A stretch of DNA of 60,202 nucleotides from Rhizobiales bacterium UBA1912 (GCA_002337455.1 DDGC01000009.1:1-60202); one strand, 5' to 3'; counted from the first letter of the stretch, positions 42,361-50,740 are shown. The notes: a model not told the origin generated them from the sequence alone. Numbers and translations: made by a program.

Positions 42361-43577
42361 TGCCCCGCGCCATTCTATGTCTGCTCGATAGCTTCGGCAT
42401 CGGCGGTGCCCCCGACGCCGCCGATTTCGGCGATGCGGGCGCCGATACGCTCGGCCACATCGCACAGGCCTGCGCCGATGGGCGCGGCGATATCGAAGGC
42501 ATCCGTAAGGGTATGTTATATCTGCCAAATCTCGATGGCCTCGGCCTGGGCGCCGCAGCCGAGCTGTCCACCGGCACCGTCCCGCCCGGCCTCACCAACA
42601 CCTCGCTCGGCGGCCGTTGGGGCGTGGGCCGCGAGGTTTCCATCGGCAAGGACACCCCCTCGGGCCATTGGGAAATCGCCGGTGTTCCGGTCCCCTTCGC
42701 ATGGGGCTACTTCCCCAATGAAAATCCTGCTTTCCCATTGGAATTGCTGGAAAAAATCTATGAGGCTGCCGGCCTTGAAGGCTCTCTCGCCAACACCCAC
42801 GCCTCGGGAACCCAGGTCATCGAGGACTTCGGCGAGGAGTCGGTACGCACCGGGAAACCCATCTTCTACACTTCGGTGGATTCGGTCTTCCAGATCGCCG
42901 CCCACGAAGATCATTTCGGCCTCGAAAACCTCTACGCGCTATGCGAAACAGTCTTCAAATTCACAGCGCCTTTGAGGATCGGCCGCGTCATCGCCAGACC
43001 CTTCGTCGGCGAAGATGCCAAGAGCTTCAAACGCACCGGAAACCGGCGCGATTTCGCCATCGATCCCCCCGAAGACACCTTGCTCGATCGCCTCAAATCG
43101 GCCGACCGGCAGGTTTATGCCATCGGCAAGGTCTCCGACATCTACGCAACGCGCGGCATCACCCACAAGATCAAGGCATCGGGCAATATGGTGCTTTTCG
43201 ACCGCACACTCGAAGCCATGGACATGGCGACCGATGGCGCGTTGATCTTCACCAACTTCGTTGATTTCGATACCGAATTTGGCCATCGCCGCGATCCGGG
43301 CGGCTATGCCGACGCCCTCGAACAGTTCGACCGCCGCCTGCCGGAACTGATCGCCAAACTCCGCGACGACGATCTTCTGGTCATCACCGCCGACCACGGC
43401 AACGATCCCACCTGGCCCGGGACCGATCACACCCGCGAACAGGTGCCAATCCTGTTATTTAGCCGCGGTTTGGGCAAAGCCAGCATTGGCTTGCGCCCCG
43501 TTCTGTCCGATATTGGCGAAACAATTGCCCACTGGCTGGGCATCGCACCGGGCAAGCACGGTACGAGCGCCCTGTAA
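42360..43577 (+). CDS. deoB: phosphopentomutase
   Basis: A 405-residue metal-dependent mutase of the alkaline-phosphatase superfamily that interconverts (deoxy)ribose-1-phosphate and -5-phosphate. Marks are LDSFGIGGAPDAADFGDAGA at the N-terminus (metal ligands), GKDTPSGHWEIAGVPV near residue 97 (catalytic Thr) and ITADHGNDPTWPGTDHTREQ near residue 341. ATG 42360 overlaps the deoA stop; a GTG one codon earlier is also possible. It links the phosphorylase products to DeoC. Confidence 0.97.
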   Translation: MPRAILCLLDSFGIGGAPDAADFGDAGADTLGHIAQACADGRGDIEGIRKGMLYLPNLDGLGLGAAAELSTGTVPPGLTNTSLGGRWGVGREVSIGKDTPSGHWEIAGVPVPFAWGYFPNENPAFPLELLEKIYEAAGLEGSLANTHASGTQVIEDFGEESVRTGKPIFYTSVDSVFQIAAHEDHFGLENLYALCETVFKFTAPLRIGRVIARPFVGEDAKSFKRTGNRRDFAIDPPEDTLLDRLKSADRQVYAIGKVSDIYATRGITHKIKASGNMVLFDRTLEAMDMATDGALIFTNFVDFDTEFGHRRDPGGYADALEQFDRRLPELIAKLRDDDLLVITADHGNDPTWPGTDHTREQVPILLFSRGLGKASIGLRPVLSDIGETIAHWLGIAPGKHGTSAL

Positions 43578-43601
43578 CGAGAAAACAAAAAGAGCGGCCA
43601 C

Positions 43602-44231
43602 ATGCAGAACCTGACCATCGTCGATCACCCCCTTGTCCAGCACAAGCTCACCATTATGCGCTGCAAGGACACCTCGACCGCGAGCTTCCGCCGGCTGCTG
43701 CGCGAAATCGCCCATCTGCTGTGCTACGAAGTCACCCGCGATCTCGAGGTGGAATACATTGACATCGAAACCCCGGTCGGGCCTACCAGGGCGCCCACCC
43801 TCAAGGGCAAGAAGCTCGTGTTCGCCTCAATTTTGCGCGCGGGTGAGGGGCTGCTGACCGGCATGCTCGATCTCGTTCCGTCGGCACGCGTCGCCCATAT
43901 CGGGCTCTATCGTGACCCCGAGACGCTCGAGGCCGTCGAGTATTATTTCAAGGCGCCCTCGGACGCTGCCGATCGCTTGGTGATCGTCGTTGATCCGATG
44001 CTGGCGACCGCAAATTCTGCGATTTCGGCCGTGCAGAAACTCAAGGACCGCGGTGCCAACAACATTCGCTTCTTGTGCCTGTTGGCGGCACCCGAAGGCG
44101 TTGAGCGGTTTACAAAGGCCCATCCGGACGTGCCGATCTTCACCGCCAGTGTCGATGAAAAGCTCAACGAGCACGGCTACATCGTCCCCGGACTGGGGGA
44201 CGCGGGCGACCGGATGTACGGTACGCGCTAG
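43602..44231 (+). CDS. upp: uracil phosphoribosyltransferase
   Basis: A 209-residue enzyme that makes UMP from uracil and PRPP, salvaging the base released by the phosphorylase. Marks are SILRAGEGLLTGMLDLVPSA near residue 77, IGLYRDPETLEAVEYYFKAP near residue 100 and the PRPP loop VDPMLATANSAISAV near residue 129. In most relatives that loop reads ATGGSA or ATGNSA; here the Gly is Ala. The C-terminal PGLGDAGDRMYGTR is normal. It is the last gene of the nucleoside run and its stop overlaps the convergent HAD gene by four bases. Confidence 0.95.
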   Translation: MQNLTIVDHPLVQHKLTIMRCKDTSTASFRRLLREIAHLLCYEVTRDLEVEYIDIETPVGPTRAPTLKGKKLVFASILRAGEGLLTGMLDLVPSARVAHIGLYRDPETLEAVEYYFKAPSDAADRLVIVVDPMLATANSAISAVQKLKDRGANNIRFLCLLAAPEGVERFTKAHPDVPIFTASVDEKLNEHGYIVPGLGDAGDRMYGTR

Positions 44232-44845
44232 CCTTTGAGCGGCAATCCAAGGCCGATGAGTTCAGCTCTCAGGGCTTCGGGCGATGAGAAGCGGATTGCT
44301 TCCATGCCGACTGCGCGGGCCGAAACCACATTGGCCTGGTTGTCGTCGATAAAGACGCAGGATTCCGGGGCAAGCCCGTAGCGATCGCAGAACAGCCGGA
44401 AGATGCGGGGGTCGGGCTTGACCATTTTCTCAAGCCCTGAGACGACGACGCCGTCGAATTTTTCGAGAAAACTCCACTCATCGAGCACCGAGACCCATTT
44501 CTCCCAGGAGAAATTGGTAATCGCGAAGGTCGGAATTTCTGCTTCGATCAACTCGTTATGGATGTCGACAGTGCCCTGGAAAATGCCCCCGATGGTTTCT
44601 TTCCAGCGGGTGTCATAGGCTTGGATTTCGCGCCAGTAGCGGGGAAACCGTGTTATCAGTCGCGCGACACCCTCGGCGTAGATATCGCCCGCATCAAATT
44701 CGAGGTTCCAGTCCTTGGTGCAGATGGAATCGCCGAACCATCGGGCTTCCTGTTCGGTCGCAAACAGCTTGCGGAACAGATACATCGGGTCCCAATCGAC
44801 AAAGACGCCGCCAAGGTCGAAAACGGGAATGAGAGGCTCTGACAT
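44228..44845 (-). CDS. HAD-superfamily hydrolase (HAD-IA)
   Basis: A 205-residue phosphatase-type protein. Motif I is VFDLGGVFVDWDP at the N-terminus with the nucleophile Asp, motif II is in FAITNFS near residue 112, the motif III Lys is in KMVKPDPRIF near residue 142, and motif IV is CVFIDDNQANVVSA near residue 163. In motif I the second acidic residue is Gly, as in YihX-like members, so the chemistry may differ from classical phosphatases. The substrate is unknown. It is convergent with upp and its reading direction separates it from the nucleoside operon. Confidence 0.9.
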   Translation of the reverse strand: MSEPLIPVFDLGGVFVDWDPMYLFRKLFATEQEARWFGDSICTKDWNLEFDAGDIYAEGVARLITRFPRYWREIQAYDTRWKETIGGIFQGTVDIHNELIEAEIPTFAITNFSWEKWVSVLDEWSFLEKFDGVVVSGLEKMVKPDPRIFRLFCDRYGLAPESCVFIDDNQANVVSARAVGMEAIRFSSPEALRAELIGLGLPLKG

Positions 44846-44908
44846 CGGGCAGCTCCGGCCGGGACGATGGCGTCTTCTTGTCAGAGCTTTCGCGCCGAAG
44901 CAATACGC

Positions 44909-45682
44909 CTAGCAGAGGAATGGCAGCAGCCGGCACAAAAGTGAGGTGCCGCCGGACGATCCACCGCCACCAGATGACCCACTATCCCCCGAAGAGCCAG
45001 CGCCGCTGGACGAGTCGTCGCCGCCAGAAGATCCCTCGCTCTCTCCACCCGCTACCTCGTCAACGACGTCTTCCACCGTCTCGACAATTTCCTCGAGGAG
45101 CCCTCCGCCGACGGGAGATCCATCTGGAGGAAAGCCGAAATCATCAACGTCCTTCCGGGTAACATGAGTAGAGCGCTGTTCGAGGGAAACTGTGTTGTTG
45201 AATACGGTCCCGAACATCGGGGCATAGTCGTAGCTTACATCGGCCACCACTACATAGCGATCATCTGAAAGAGCCAGCAAATCGTTCGGCAAGTCATATG
45301 ATTGCCCATTGCTGGCTTCGATTTCCCAGTTGCGCGCTGTCGCGCCGGTCACTTCGGTCGAGCCGTCATCCACTTCAACAATGGTAAGCCTGAGTTTTGT
45401 GCGCTCGAAGTCGAACGGGCGCATGATCGCGATGCCGGATTGAAAGAATGCGTGCACCTGATCTCGAGTAATCGAATCTTCCTGGGCCACGAGGTCCGAT
45501 ACTGTGGAGGCAACCTGACCAAGTTTGCGATCAACGGCCAACCCTTGGGTTACGTCGGTCGCTCCCAGATAGCTCAGCATGAGCACGGGCACGATCAGTG
45601 CGAATTCCACTGCGGCTATTCCCTTCTGGTTGCGGAAAAATTGCCTTAATGTCTTGATGGGAAAGTTTCTCGGTCCGCTCAT
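44909..45682 (-). CDS. TadG-like pseudopilin/pilus assembly protein with Ser/Gly tail
   Basis: A 257-residue protein with a TadE-type prepilin-like N-terminus: NQKGIAAVEFALIVPVLM (Gly cleavage site, Glu at +5, hydrophobic helix). A periplasmic domain with YDYAPMFG and VVVADVSYD follows. The final 60 residues are a low-complexity acidic Ser/Gly linker ending in a short hydrophobic stretch with two Cys, TSLLCRLLPFLC. ATG 45682 starts two bases after the TadE-type gene's stop; the longer frame upstream lies in that gene. It belongs to the Tad pilus locus as a minor pseudopilin-like component. Confidence 0.83.
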   Translation of the reverse strand: MSGPRNFPIKTLRQFFRNQKGIAAVEFALIVPVLMLSYLGATDVTQGLAVDRKLGQVASTVSDLVAQEDSITRDQVHAFFQSGIAIMRPFDFERTKLRLTIVEVDDGSTEVTGATARNWEIEASNGQSYDLPNDLLALSDDRYVVVADVSYDYAPMFGTVFNNTVSLEQRSTHVTRKDVDDFGFPPDGSPVGGGLLEEIVETVEDVVDEVAGGESEGSSGGDDSSSGAGSSGDSGSSGGGGSSGGTSLLCRLLPFLC

Positions 45683-45683
45683 G

Positions 45684-46238
45684 TCAGAAAGGCTCCGTTC
45701 TGATGACGTGCGTTGCGGCCAGAAGGCGCTTGCCGTCGGCGGTCTGTCCGGCATTGAGGCCGGGAATGTTGAAGAAAGTTGGCCATTTGTAATAGGCCTC
45801 AATCATCATCGTATCGAGCGGCCCGGCGCTGGTGTAAGAGTTGTTCATGGTCCACTCGCCGGTACTGGCGTCGATGGGATCAGTCATCGAGAAGCTGGCG
45901 AAATCACCGATGGGACGCACCGACGTCCGCAGCTGATCGCAGTCAAATATCCCGTAAAGCTGGCCGCAAAGGGCTTCTCTGTAATTGGTTTCAGAGGAAA
46001 TATAGGTCGCTTGGCCCGTGCGGATCAGCCGCGATGAGTCGATCACTGCCGTGTCGAGCGCGTAACCAGCGAAAAACGCGAGGGCGGTTTCCAGCGTCGC
46101 TCCGATAAAGGCAAAAAACACCGGGCCGACAATTGCAAATTCAATGATCGTTACTCCGCGTTCGGACCGCGCAAAGCGTTGCGCAAGTCTGTGCGGCAGC
46201 CAGGCTCTGCCCGATGTGCTCCGTGAGGTAGTTCTCAT
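45684..46238 (-). CDS. tadE: TadE-family pilus assembly protein
   Basis: A 184-residue protein with an N-terminal basic stretch, then ARSERGVTIIEFAIVGPVFF near residue 25, which is the TadE prepilin-like motif with Gly before the cut and Glu at +5, followed by one membrane helix. The rest is periplasmic. TadE-type pseudopilins are processed by the TadV/CpaA peptidase and are needed for Flp pilus formation. The gene is followed closely by the TadG-like gene on the same strand and lies 132 bases downstream of the pilus N-terminal-domain gene. Confidence 0.88.
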   Translation of the reverse strand: MRTTSRSTSGRAWLPHRLAQRFARSERGVTIIEFAIVGPVFFAFIGATLETALAFFAGYALDTAVIDSSRLIRTGQATYISSETNYREALCGQLYGIFDCDQLRTSVRPIGDFASFSMTDPIDASTGEWTMNNSYTSAGPLDTMMIEAYYKWPTFFNIPGLNAGQTADGKRLLAATHVIRTEPF

Positions 46239-46370
46239 GCCCGCGCTCCAATGAAATCGCAGGGCACAATACGCAAAGCCTCCCTAACCGAAAGTTAGGG
46301 ATTGAAGGGCGCGCGCTGGACATCTGCGGGCAGGGTAAACCGCGCCTTAAGGCAAGAAATAAACTTGGAC

Positions 46371-46862
46371 TTAGCGGCTGGCGGCGCCGTCTATGATGCT
46401 GCTGGAAGAGATGACGTCGGAGGTGTAGCTCGTATCGTCGCCCAGCATGATAACGGGCTGGCAATTGGGTGCGCACGCCATCGATGTGCGCTGGGCACCA
46501 AGAAACACAGTGACGGTATCGGTGCTCAACTGTGCCACCTCCACAATGGTATCGGCTATGGGATCGCCATTGGAATCGAGGATGATCATATTGGTGCGGC
46601 CAAAGCTCTTGCCGGTCAGGATCAAGGTTTGGGGATCCTGTATCGTGACGTCGGCGATGGCAGGATTGCCGATGATCACCGTCGCCGCCGGAGCATTGAT
46701 GCGAAGCACCCGAGCCATATTGGTGTTCACCGTAACGGTTATGGCATCCTGATCCTGCGCGATGGCGGGACTAAGGCCGAATCCGCTAATGAGAAAGACT
46801 GCAGCAATCAAGGCGCTGCGCAATTGACCCGGCATGATAAGGAATCCCGCCCCGATTGACAT
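46371..46862 (-). CDS. secreted protein with pilus-assembly N-terminal domain
   Basis: A 163-residue secreted protein. The signal peptide ends near AIAQDQD (about residue 36). The mature part ITVTVNTNMARVLRINAPA, IIGNPAIADVTI and GKSFGRTNMIILDSNG matches the N-terminal domain of CpaC/RcpA secretins (pilus formation protein N-terminal domain). There is no secretin beta-domain, so it is a stand-alone version. It contains a CAPNC pair near residue 135 that could form a disulfide. The start could also be the ATG nine codons later. It faces the pilin gene across a 277-bp regulatory gap (46863-47139). Confidence 0.85.
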   Translation of the reverse strand: MSIGAGFLIMPGQLRSALIAAVFLISGFGLSPAIAQDQDAITVTVNTNMARVLRINAPAATVIIGNPAIADVTIQDPQTLILTGKSFGRTNMIILDSNGDPIADTIVEVAQLSTDTVTVFLGAQRTSMACAPNCQPVIMLGDDTSYTSDVISSSSIIDGAASR

Positions 46863-47036
46863 GGTTACCCGATCATGGCCCGCAATGGTTACGATTTAGC
46901 AAACAGGGGGAACACCGCGCCGCTCTATATATATTGACGCGCCCCGGCACTAATAGTTAGCGCTTTATGAGTGCTGGAAACCATTTGCTAGTCATATTGA
47001 GTATTGGTTTGAAACACTAGGTTTTGCGGCTCTGGA

Positions 47037-47051
47037 TTAACTCTATTTCAA
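47037..47051. promoter_or_regulatory. possible CtrA-like site upstream of flp pilin
   Basis: TTAACTCTATTTCAA is TTAA-N7-TCAA, one base from the CtrA consensus TTAA-N7-TTAA, about 90 bases before the pilin ATG. CtrA controls pilA in Caulobacter. The match is imperfect and short. The rest of the 277-bp gap is A/T-rich around 46926-46936 (TATATATA) and holds no gene that I can see. Confidence 0.3.
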
Positions 47052-47139
47052 CTGGGCGAGACTAGCGTTGCGCCATGTTCGATGTGTGACGCGTCGAACG
47101 ATGCAGTCACTTGAGGACGCACGAACAAGGAGCTTAGTC

Positions 47140-47337
47140 ATGAACCTTTTTAAGAAATTCGTCGCCGATGAATCCGGCGCAACTGCCATCGAATACGGCC
47201 TGATCGCGGCGCTGGTTGCCGTTGTGGTCATCGCCGCTCTGACCATGCTGGGTGGCCAGCTTCAGACGACGTTTGAAGAGATCTGCCAGGGTCTTAATGC
47301 TGGTGAGGTCTGCGAAGAACCGGCTGTCGAAGGCTAA
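47140..47337 (+). CDS. flp: Flp type IVb pilin
   Basis: A 65-residue pilin. The short positive leader MNLFKKFVADESG is followed by the type IVb cleavage motif with ATAIEYGLIAAL and a hydrophobic helix (LVAVVVIAALTML), then a short C-terminal part with two Cys (EICQG, EVCEE). ATG 47140 has AAGGAG 8 bases upstream; the longer frame from 47068 adds no pilin features. It is the major pilus subunit candidate and is closed by its own strong terminator, so it can be expressed far above the downstream assembly genes. Confidence 0.95.
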   Translation: MNLFKKFVADESGATAIEYGLIAALVAVVVIAALTMLGGQLQTTFEEICQGLNAGEVCEEPAVEG

Positions 47338-47358
47338 TCGTCGCTTCGCAAAAAAAAC

Positions 47359-47388
47359 GAAGGGCCCGCTTAGGGCCCTTCTTCTTTT
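47359..47388 (+). terminator. intrinsic terminator after flp pilin
   Basis: GAAGGGCCC (47359-47367), GCTTA loop, GGGCCCTTC (47373-47381), then TTCTTTT: a 9-bp GC stem followed by a T-run, a textbook Rho-independent terminator 21 bases after the pilin stop. An A-run on the other side (47350-47357) could let it work in both directions. Confidence 0.9.
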
Positions 47389-47458
47389 GTGTTTGTTAAG
47401 ATGGTGCGCACTACGCTTGTGCAACGATGTAGCCTCGGGTCGCGGAGGGCGCCGACTT

Positions 47459-47629
47459 ATGATCCGTACATTCGCTGTTGATCAAAAAGGGGCGACCTCA
47501 ATAGAGTACGCCCTGATCGCTTCATTGATCTCGATCGCCATCATTGGCGCCTTGCTTCTCTTCCAGGGCGAAATGACTGAAATGTTCGAATATATCTCGA
47601 ACAGCATTGGATCGGTTTTGCCGTCGTAA
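47459..47629 (+). CDS. second Flp-like pilin
   Basis: A 56-residue pilin-like protein: leader MIRTFAVDQKG, then ATSIEYALIASLISIAIIG with Glu at +5, a hydrophobic helix and a short polar end with EMFEYISNSIGS. ATG 47459 follows GGAGGG about 10 bases upstream. It differs from the first pilin in sequence and lacks its two Cys. It lies after the terminator and 21 bases before cpaA, so it is probably made at lower level with the assembly genes and may be a minor or alternative pilin. Confidence 0.9.
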   Translation: MIRTFAVDQKGATSIEYALIASLISIAIIGALLLFQGEMTEMFEYISNSIGSVLPS

Positions 47630-47650
47630 TACATAGCGGGCTGCTCCCTT

Positions 47651-48196
47651 ATGAATACATTATTTGCCCTCGTCTTCCCGCTTCTGATGGCTTTCGCTGC
47701 CTGCTCGGATCTGCTTACCATGCGCATTTCCAACATGCTCGTGGCCGCCGTCATTGCAGGCTTTATCATCGTGGCCCTGATCGTGGGCATGAGCCCTGCG
47801 CTCATCGGCATGCATGTGGCCGCCGGTGCGCTGGTCCTGGCAATCACTTTTGCGCTGTTTGCGATGGGTTGGATCGGGGGCGGAGACGCCAAGCTGGCGG
47901 CGGGTATCGCCATGTGGATGGGCTTTGAGTTCATGCTGCCATTCCTTCTTTATGCGTCTGTTCTGGGCGGGCTGTTGACCTTCATCCTGCTCATCGGCCG
48001 GCGCCATGCACTTCCCGGTCCGTTGTTGGGCGTGAGCTGGATCCAACGCCTGCACCATCCAAAGACCGGAGTGCCTTACGGGATCGCCCTGGCGGTCGGC
48101 GCAATGCTGGTCTATCCCCAAACCGTCATTTACGAGAGCCTAGTCACCAACCAGGCTGTCCAGCAGACCTTGCTTGACCAGTTGGGCACATTCTGA
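47651..48196 (+). CDS. cpaA: prepilin peptidase CpaA/TadV
   Basis: A 181-residue inner-membrane aspartate peptidase (family A24) that cuts Flp prepilins and pseudopilins. The two active-site Asp are in FAACSDLLTMRIS near residue 19 and in the GxGD motif WIGGGDAKLAAG near residue 78. About five or six membrane helices are visible. It has no methyltransferase-type cytoplasmic domain, as is usual for the short TadV form. It follows the second pilin by 21 bases. Confidence 0.95.
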   Translation: MNTLFALVFPLLMAFAACSDLLTMRISNMLVAAVIAGFIIVALIVGMSPALIGMHVAAGALVLAITFALFAMGWIGGGDAKLAAGIAMWMGFEFMLPFLLYASVLGGLLTFILLIGRRHALPGPLLGVSWIQRLHHPKTGVPYGIALAVGAMLVYPQTVIYESLVTNQAVQQTLLDQLGTF

Positions 48197-48286
48197 GGCG
48201 TTTGCCTTGAGGTTTCGATCCGCCTCCTTCCTGATTGGACAAAGCCCGCTCTAAACCATTGGTTAACCTTTGCAAAAAAGCATCGA

Positions 48287-48301
48287 TTAACCAAGTTTTG
48301 A
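48287..48301. promoter_or_regulatory. possible CtrA-like site upstream of cpaB
   Basis: TTAACCAAGTTTTGA is TTAA-N7-TTGA, one base from the CtrA consensus, 160 bases upstream of the cpaB ATG in the 264-bp gap after cpaA. A second palindrome, GGTTAACC, stands at 48261-48268. The pair makes this gap the likely promoter region of the cpaB-tadC operon. The rest of the gap holds no gene I can see. Confidence 0.3.
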
Positions 48302-48460
48302 CCCTTTACCAGCAATAGTTGCCCGATCATGCCGCAAGCGCATCCAAAATTGGCGCGCCTAGGCTGAGCGTTGCGGGGGCCAGAAGCGTTGAGACGTCCT
48401 GTCTCCCGAAAACAGTGCAGGTGCCTTAACAGGCACGGGCCATTGGGAGTATAGGGTCAG

Positions 48461-49366
48461 ATGAAACCGGCGCGTATTCTGCTCATCGTGGTTGCCATCG
48501 TCGCGGGCGGTCTCGCCGCGTTCCTGGCGACGCGCGGCAACAGCCCTCGTCCTCAGCAAACAGAATCCGCAGCCGTTGAAATTCAGCGCGAAAGCCGCGC
48601 TCAGGTTCTTGTTGCCACGAGCGCAATCGGACTTGGCCAGCGTCTTACGGAAGCCGACGTCGGCTGGCAGGATTGGCCAGAGGGCGCCGTGAGATCCGAA
48701 TTCATTACGGCTGGCGTCGTACCCGACGCTCCCCAGCAGGTGGCGGGCTCGGTCGCCCGGTTCGAATTCTTTCCCGGTGAGCCGATCCGCGAAGCCAAAT
48801 TGGTCAATTCGACGCAAGGGTATCTTTCTGCCGTCATCGGTCAGGGCATGCGGGCCGTTTCCGTCTCCGTCAATCCCGACTCTGCATCGGGCGGCTATAT
48901 TGTCCCCAATGACCGCGTCGATATCGTTCTTACCCGTTCTGGTGGTGACTATTCAGAGACCATTCTTTCCAACATTCGCGTTCTGGCCATTGGAACGCGT
49001 CTTGGTGAGGCCGGCACGACGGGCGGGCAGGTCGATCCAGACAACCCGTCCTCCCAGGTCTTTGAAAGCGCCGAAGTAGCTACGCTCGAGGTCACGCCTG
49101 CCCAGTCGGAAACCATACTGCAGTCAGGGTCGATCGGTCGGTTGACACTGGTTTTGCGCTCGGTCGTCGATTTCGCGCAGACCGCCCCCGATGACGATGT
49201 CGGAAGCCAGACGGTAAAGCTCATCCGCTACGGTCAGTCGCAGTCGTTCACATCCAGCGCCCCGCGCAACGCGCCACCTTCAGGCACATCGGTTTCTGCT
49301 CTGGACAACCCAGCCGATCCAATTGCGCCGGCCCAGCCGTCGTCGCCCGTCATCGAGGTCAGATAG
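48461..49366 (+). CDS. cpaB: Flp pilus assembly protein CpaB/RcpC
   Basis: A 301-residue protein with an N-terminal membrane anchor (ILLIVVAIVAGGLAAFLAT) and a SAF domain (about 45-115: VLVATSAIGLGQRLTEADVG), then the RcpC part with GGYIVPNDRVDIVLTR near residue 143. It acts in the periplasm beside the CpaC secretin. A Pro/Ser-rich, probably disordered tail ends the chain. Its TAG directly precedes the cpaC ATG, so the two are coupled. Confidence 0.95.
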   Translation: MKPARILLIVVAIVAGGLAAFLATRGNSPRPQQTESAAVEIQRESRAQVLVATSAIGLGQRLTEADVGWQDWPEGAVRSEFITAGVVPDAPQQVAGSVARFEFFPGEPIREAKLVNSTQGYLSAVIGQGMRAVSVSVNPDSASGGYIVPNDRVDIVLTRSGGDYSETILSNIRVLAIGTRLGEAGTTGGQVDPDNPSSQVFESAEVATLEVTPAQSETILQSGSIGRLTLVLRSVVDFAQTAPDDDVGSQTVKLIRYGQSQSFTSSAPRNAPPSGTSVSALDNPADPIAPAQPSSPVIEVR

Positions 49367-50740
49367 ATGCTCTTCGTCACGAAACAGCCTTTCGCCGCTC
49401 GATTCGATCTGATGCGAGCCCTGATGCTGGGCCTGCTGCTGATGGCCCTCTCGGCTGCTATGCCGGTTCTGGCGGCCACCTCGCCGCATTTGCGTATAGC
49501 CCAAAGCGAGATGGGGCGTACGCAATACGTGGAAATCGGGGTCAACAAGTCTATCATCATCGATCTGCCCGCCGAAGCAGGCGAGGTCATCGTTTCCCAA
49601 CCAAACGTCGCCAACGCCCTTATGCGGACGCGCACCCGAGCTGTTATTCAGGGCATTGCCGCTGGCGAGACCAACATCCTGTTTCTCGATTCCTCGGGTG
49701 CCGGCATTGCGGTGATCGAAATTTCCGTAGCCCAGGATTCGTCGGGCCTTGCAGCAACGATCAACCGTCTGCTCCCCGGATCCCGCGTGCAGGTCCAATC
49801 GTTTGCAAGTTCAGTCATTCTCTCGGGTGATGTTCAGTCCGGCGATGACATGGAAAAGGCTGTGGCTATTGCAGCGCAATACGTCGGCGGCGAAGCCAAT
49901 GTTACCTCGGTTATTAACGTCGCAGGTGGCCAACAGGTGGCGCTCAAGGTCGTTGTGGCCGAGATCAAACGCGACGCTGCGCAGGCCTTGGGCATAAATC
50001 TGTCAGGCTCGCTATCGGTTGGGGCGCTCAACCTGGGCATAAATTCGGTACCCGAAACCGGGGATTCGGCGGGAAGCTATTCGGGCGACTTCAGCCAGGG
50101 CAGCTTATCCATCGACGCCTCGCTGCAGGCGCTCCAGAGCCAGAACGCCTTGCGGCTGCTTGCTGAACCGGTGCTCACTGCAATGTCGGGGCAACAGGCA
50201 GATTTTCACGTGGGCGGTGAACTTCCAATCCGCGTCGTCAGTGATGGCGAAACGAGCTATGACTATAAAGAGTATGGCATACGGCTCAATTTCACCCCGA
50301 CAGTGCGCTCCAACGGCATGATCGGGCTTGAGGTCAACACCGAGGTTTCAGAAATATCCGATACGATTTCTGGAGCGCTCAATAGGCGCAGCGCCTCGAC
50401 TTCGGTGGAGCTTCCTGCTTATCAGACACTCGCCATTGCCGGGCTGCTTGAAGAGCGCACACGCCGCCAGATCAATGAACTGCCCGGGCTCGGTAGCATC
50501 CCGATTCTCGGCGCTCTGTTCCGGTCTTATGAATACAGCACCTCCCAAACAGAACTCGTGATCCTCGTCACGCCTGTCATAGCGCAACCAAGCGTGGCCC
50601 CGGTCGCGACGCCGGACGATTTCTACCAGCCGTCATCGAACGCTGAGGCGATGTTCCTCGGGCGCATGGAGACCATGTACGGGGTCGGCGGTGCCGAGGG
50701 CGGGCAGTTCCGCGGCTCGGTGGGCTTCATGCTCGATTGA
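49367..50740 (+). CDS. cpaC: Flp pilus secretin CpaC/RcpA
   Basis: A 457-residue outer-membrane secretin. A signal peptide ends near VLAAT (about residue 40). The pilus N-terminal domain (VNKSIIIDLPAEAGEVIVS) and a BON-like segment lead to the secretin domain with QQVALKVVVAEIKRDAAQAL near residue 187, YGIRLNFTPTVRSNGMIGLE near residue 304 and PGLGSIPILGALFRSYEYS near residue 370. It ends 63 bases before cpaE. The lipoprotein gene cpaD, normally found here in alphaproteobacteria, is absent. Confidence 0.95.
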   Translation: MLFVTKQPFAARFDLMRALMLGLLLMALSAAMPVLAATSPHLRIAQSEMGRTQYVEIGVNKSIIIDLPAEAGEVIVSQPNVANALMRTRTRAVIQGIAAGETNILFLDSSGAGIAVIEISVAQDSSGLAATINRLLPGSRVQVQSFASSVILSGDVQSGDDMEKAVAIAAQYVGGEANVTSVINVAGGQQVALKVVVAEIKRDAAQALGINLSGSLSVGALNLGINSVPETGDSAGSYSGDFSQGSLSIDASLQALQSQNALRLLAEPVLTAMSGQQADFHVGGELPIRVVSDGETSYDYKEYGIRLNFTPTVRSNGMIGLEVNTEVSEISDTISGALNRRSASTSVELPAYQTLAIAGLLEERTRRQINELPGLGSIPILGALFRSYEYSTSQTELVILVTPVIAQPSVAPVATPDDFYQPSSNAEAMFLGRMETMYGVGGAEGGQFRGSVGFMLD

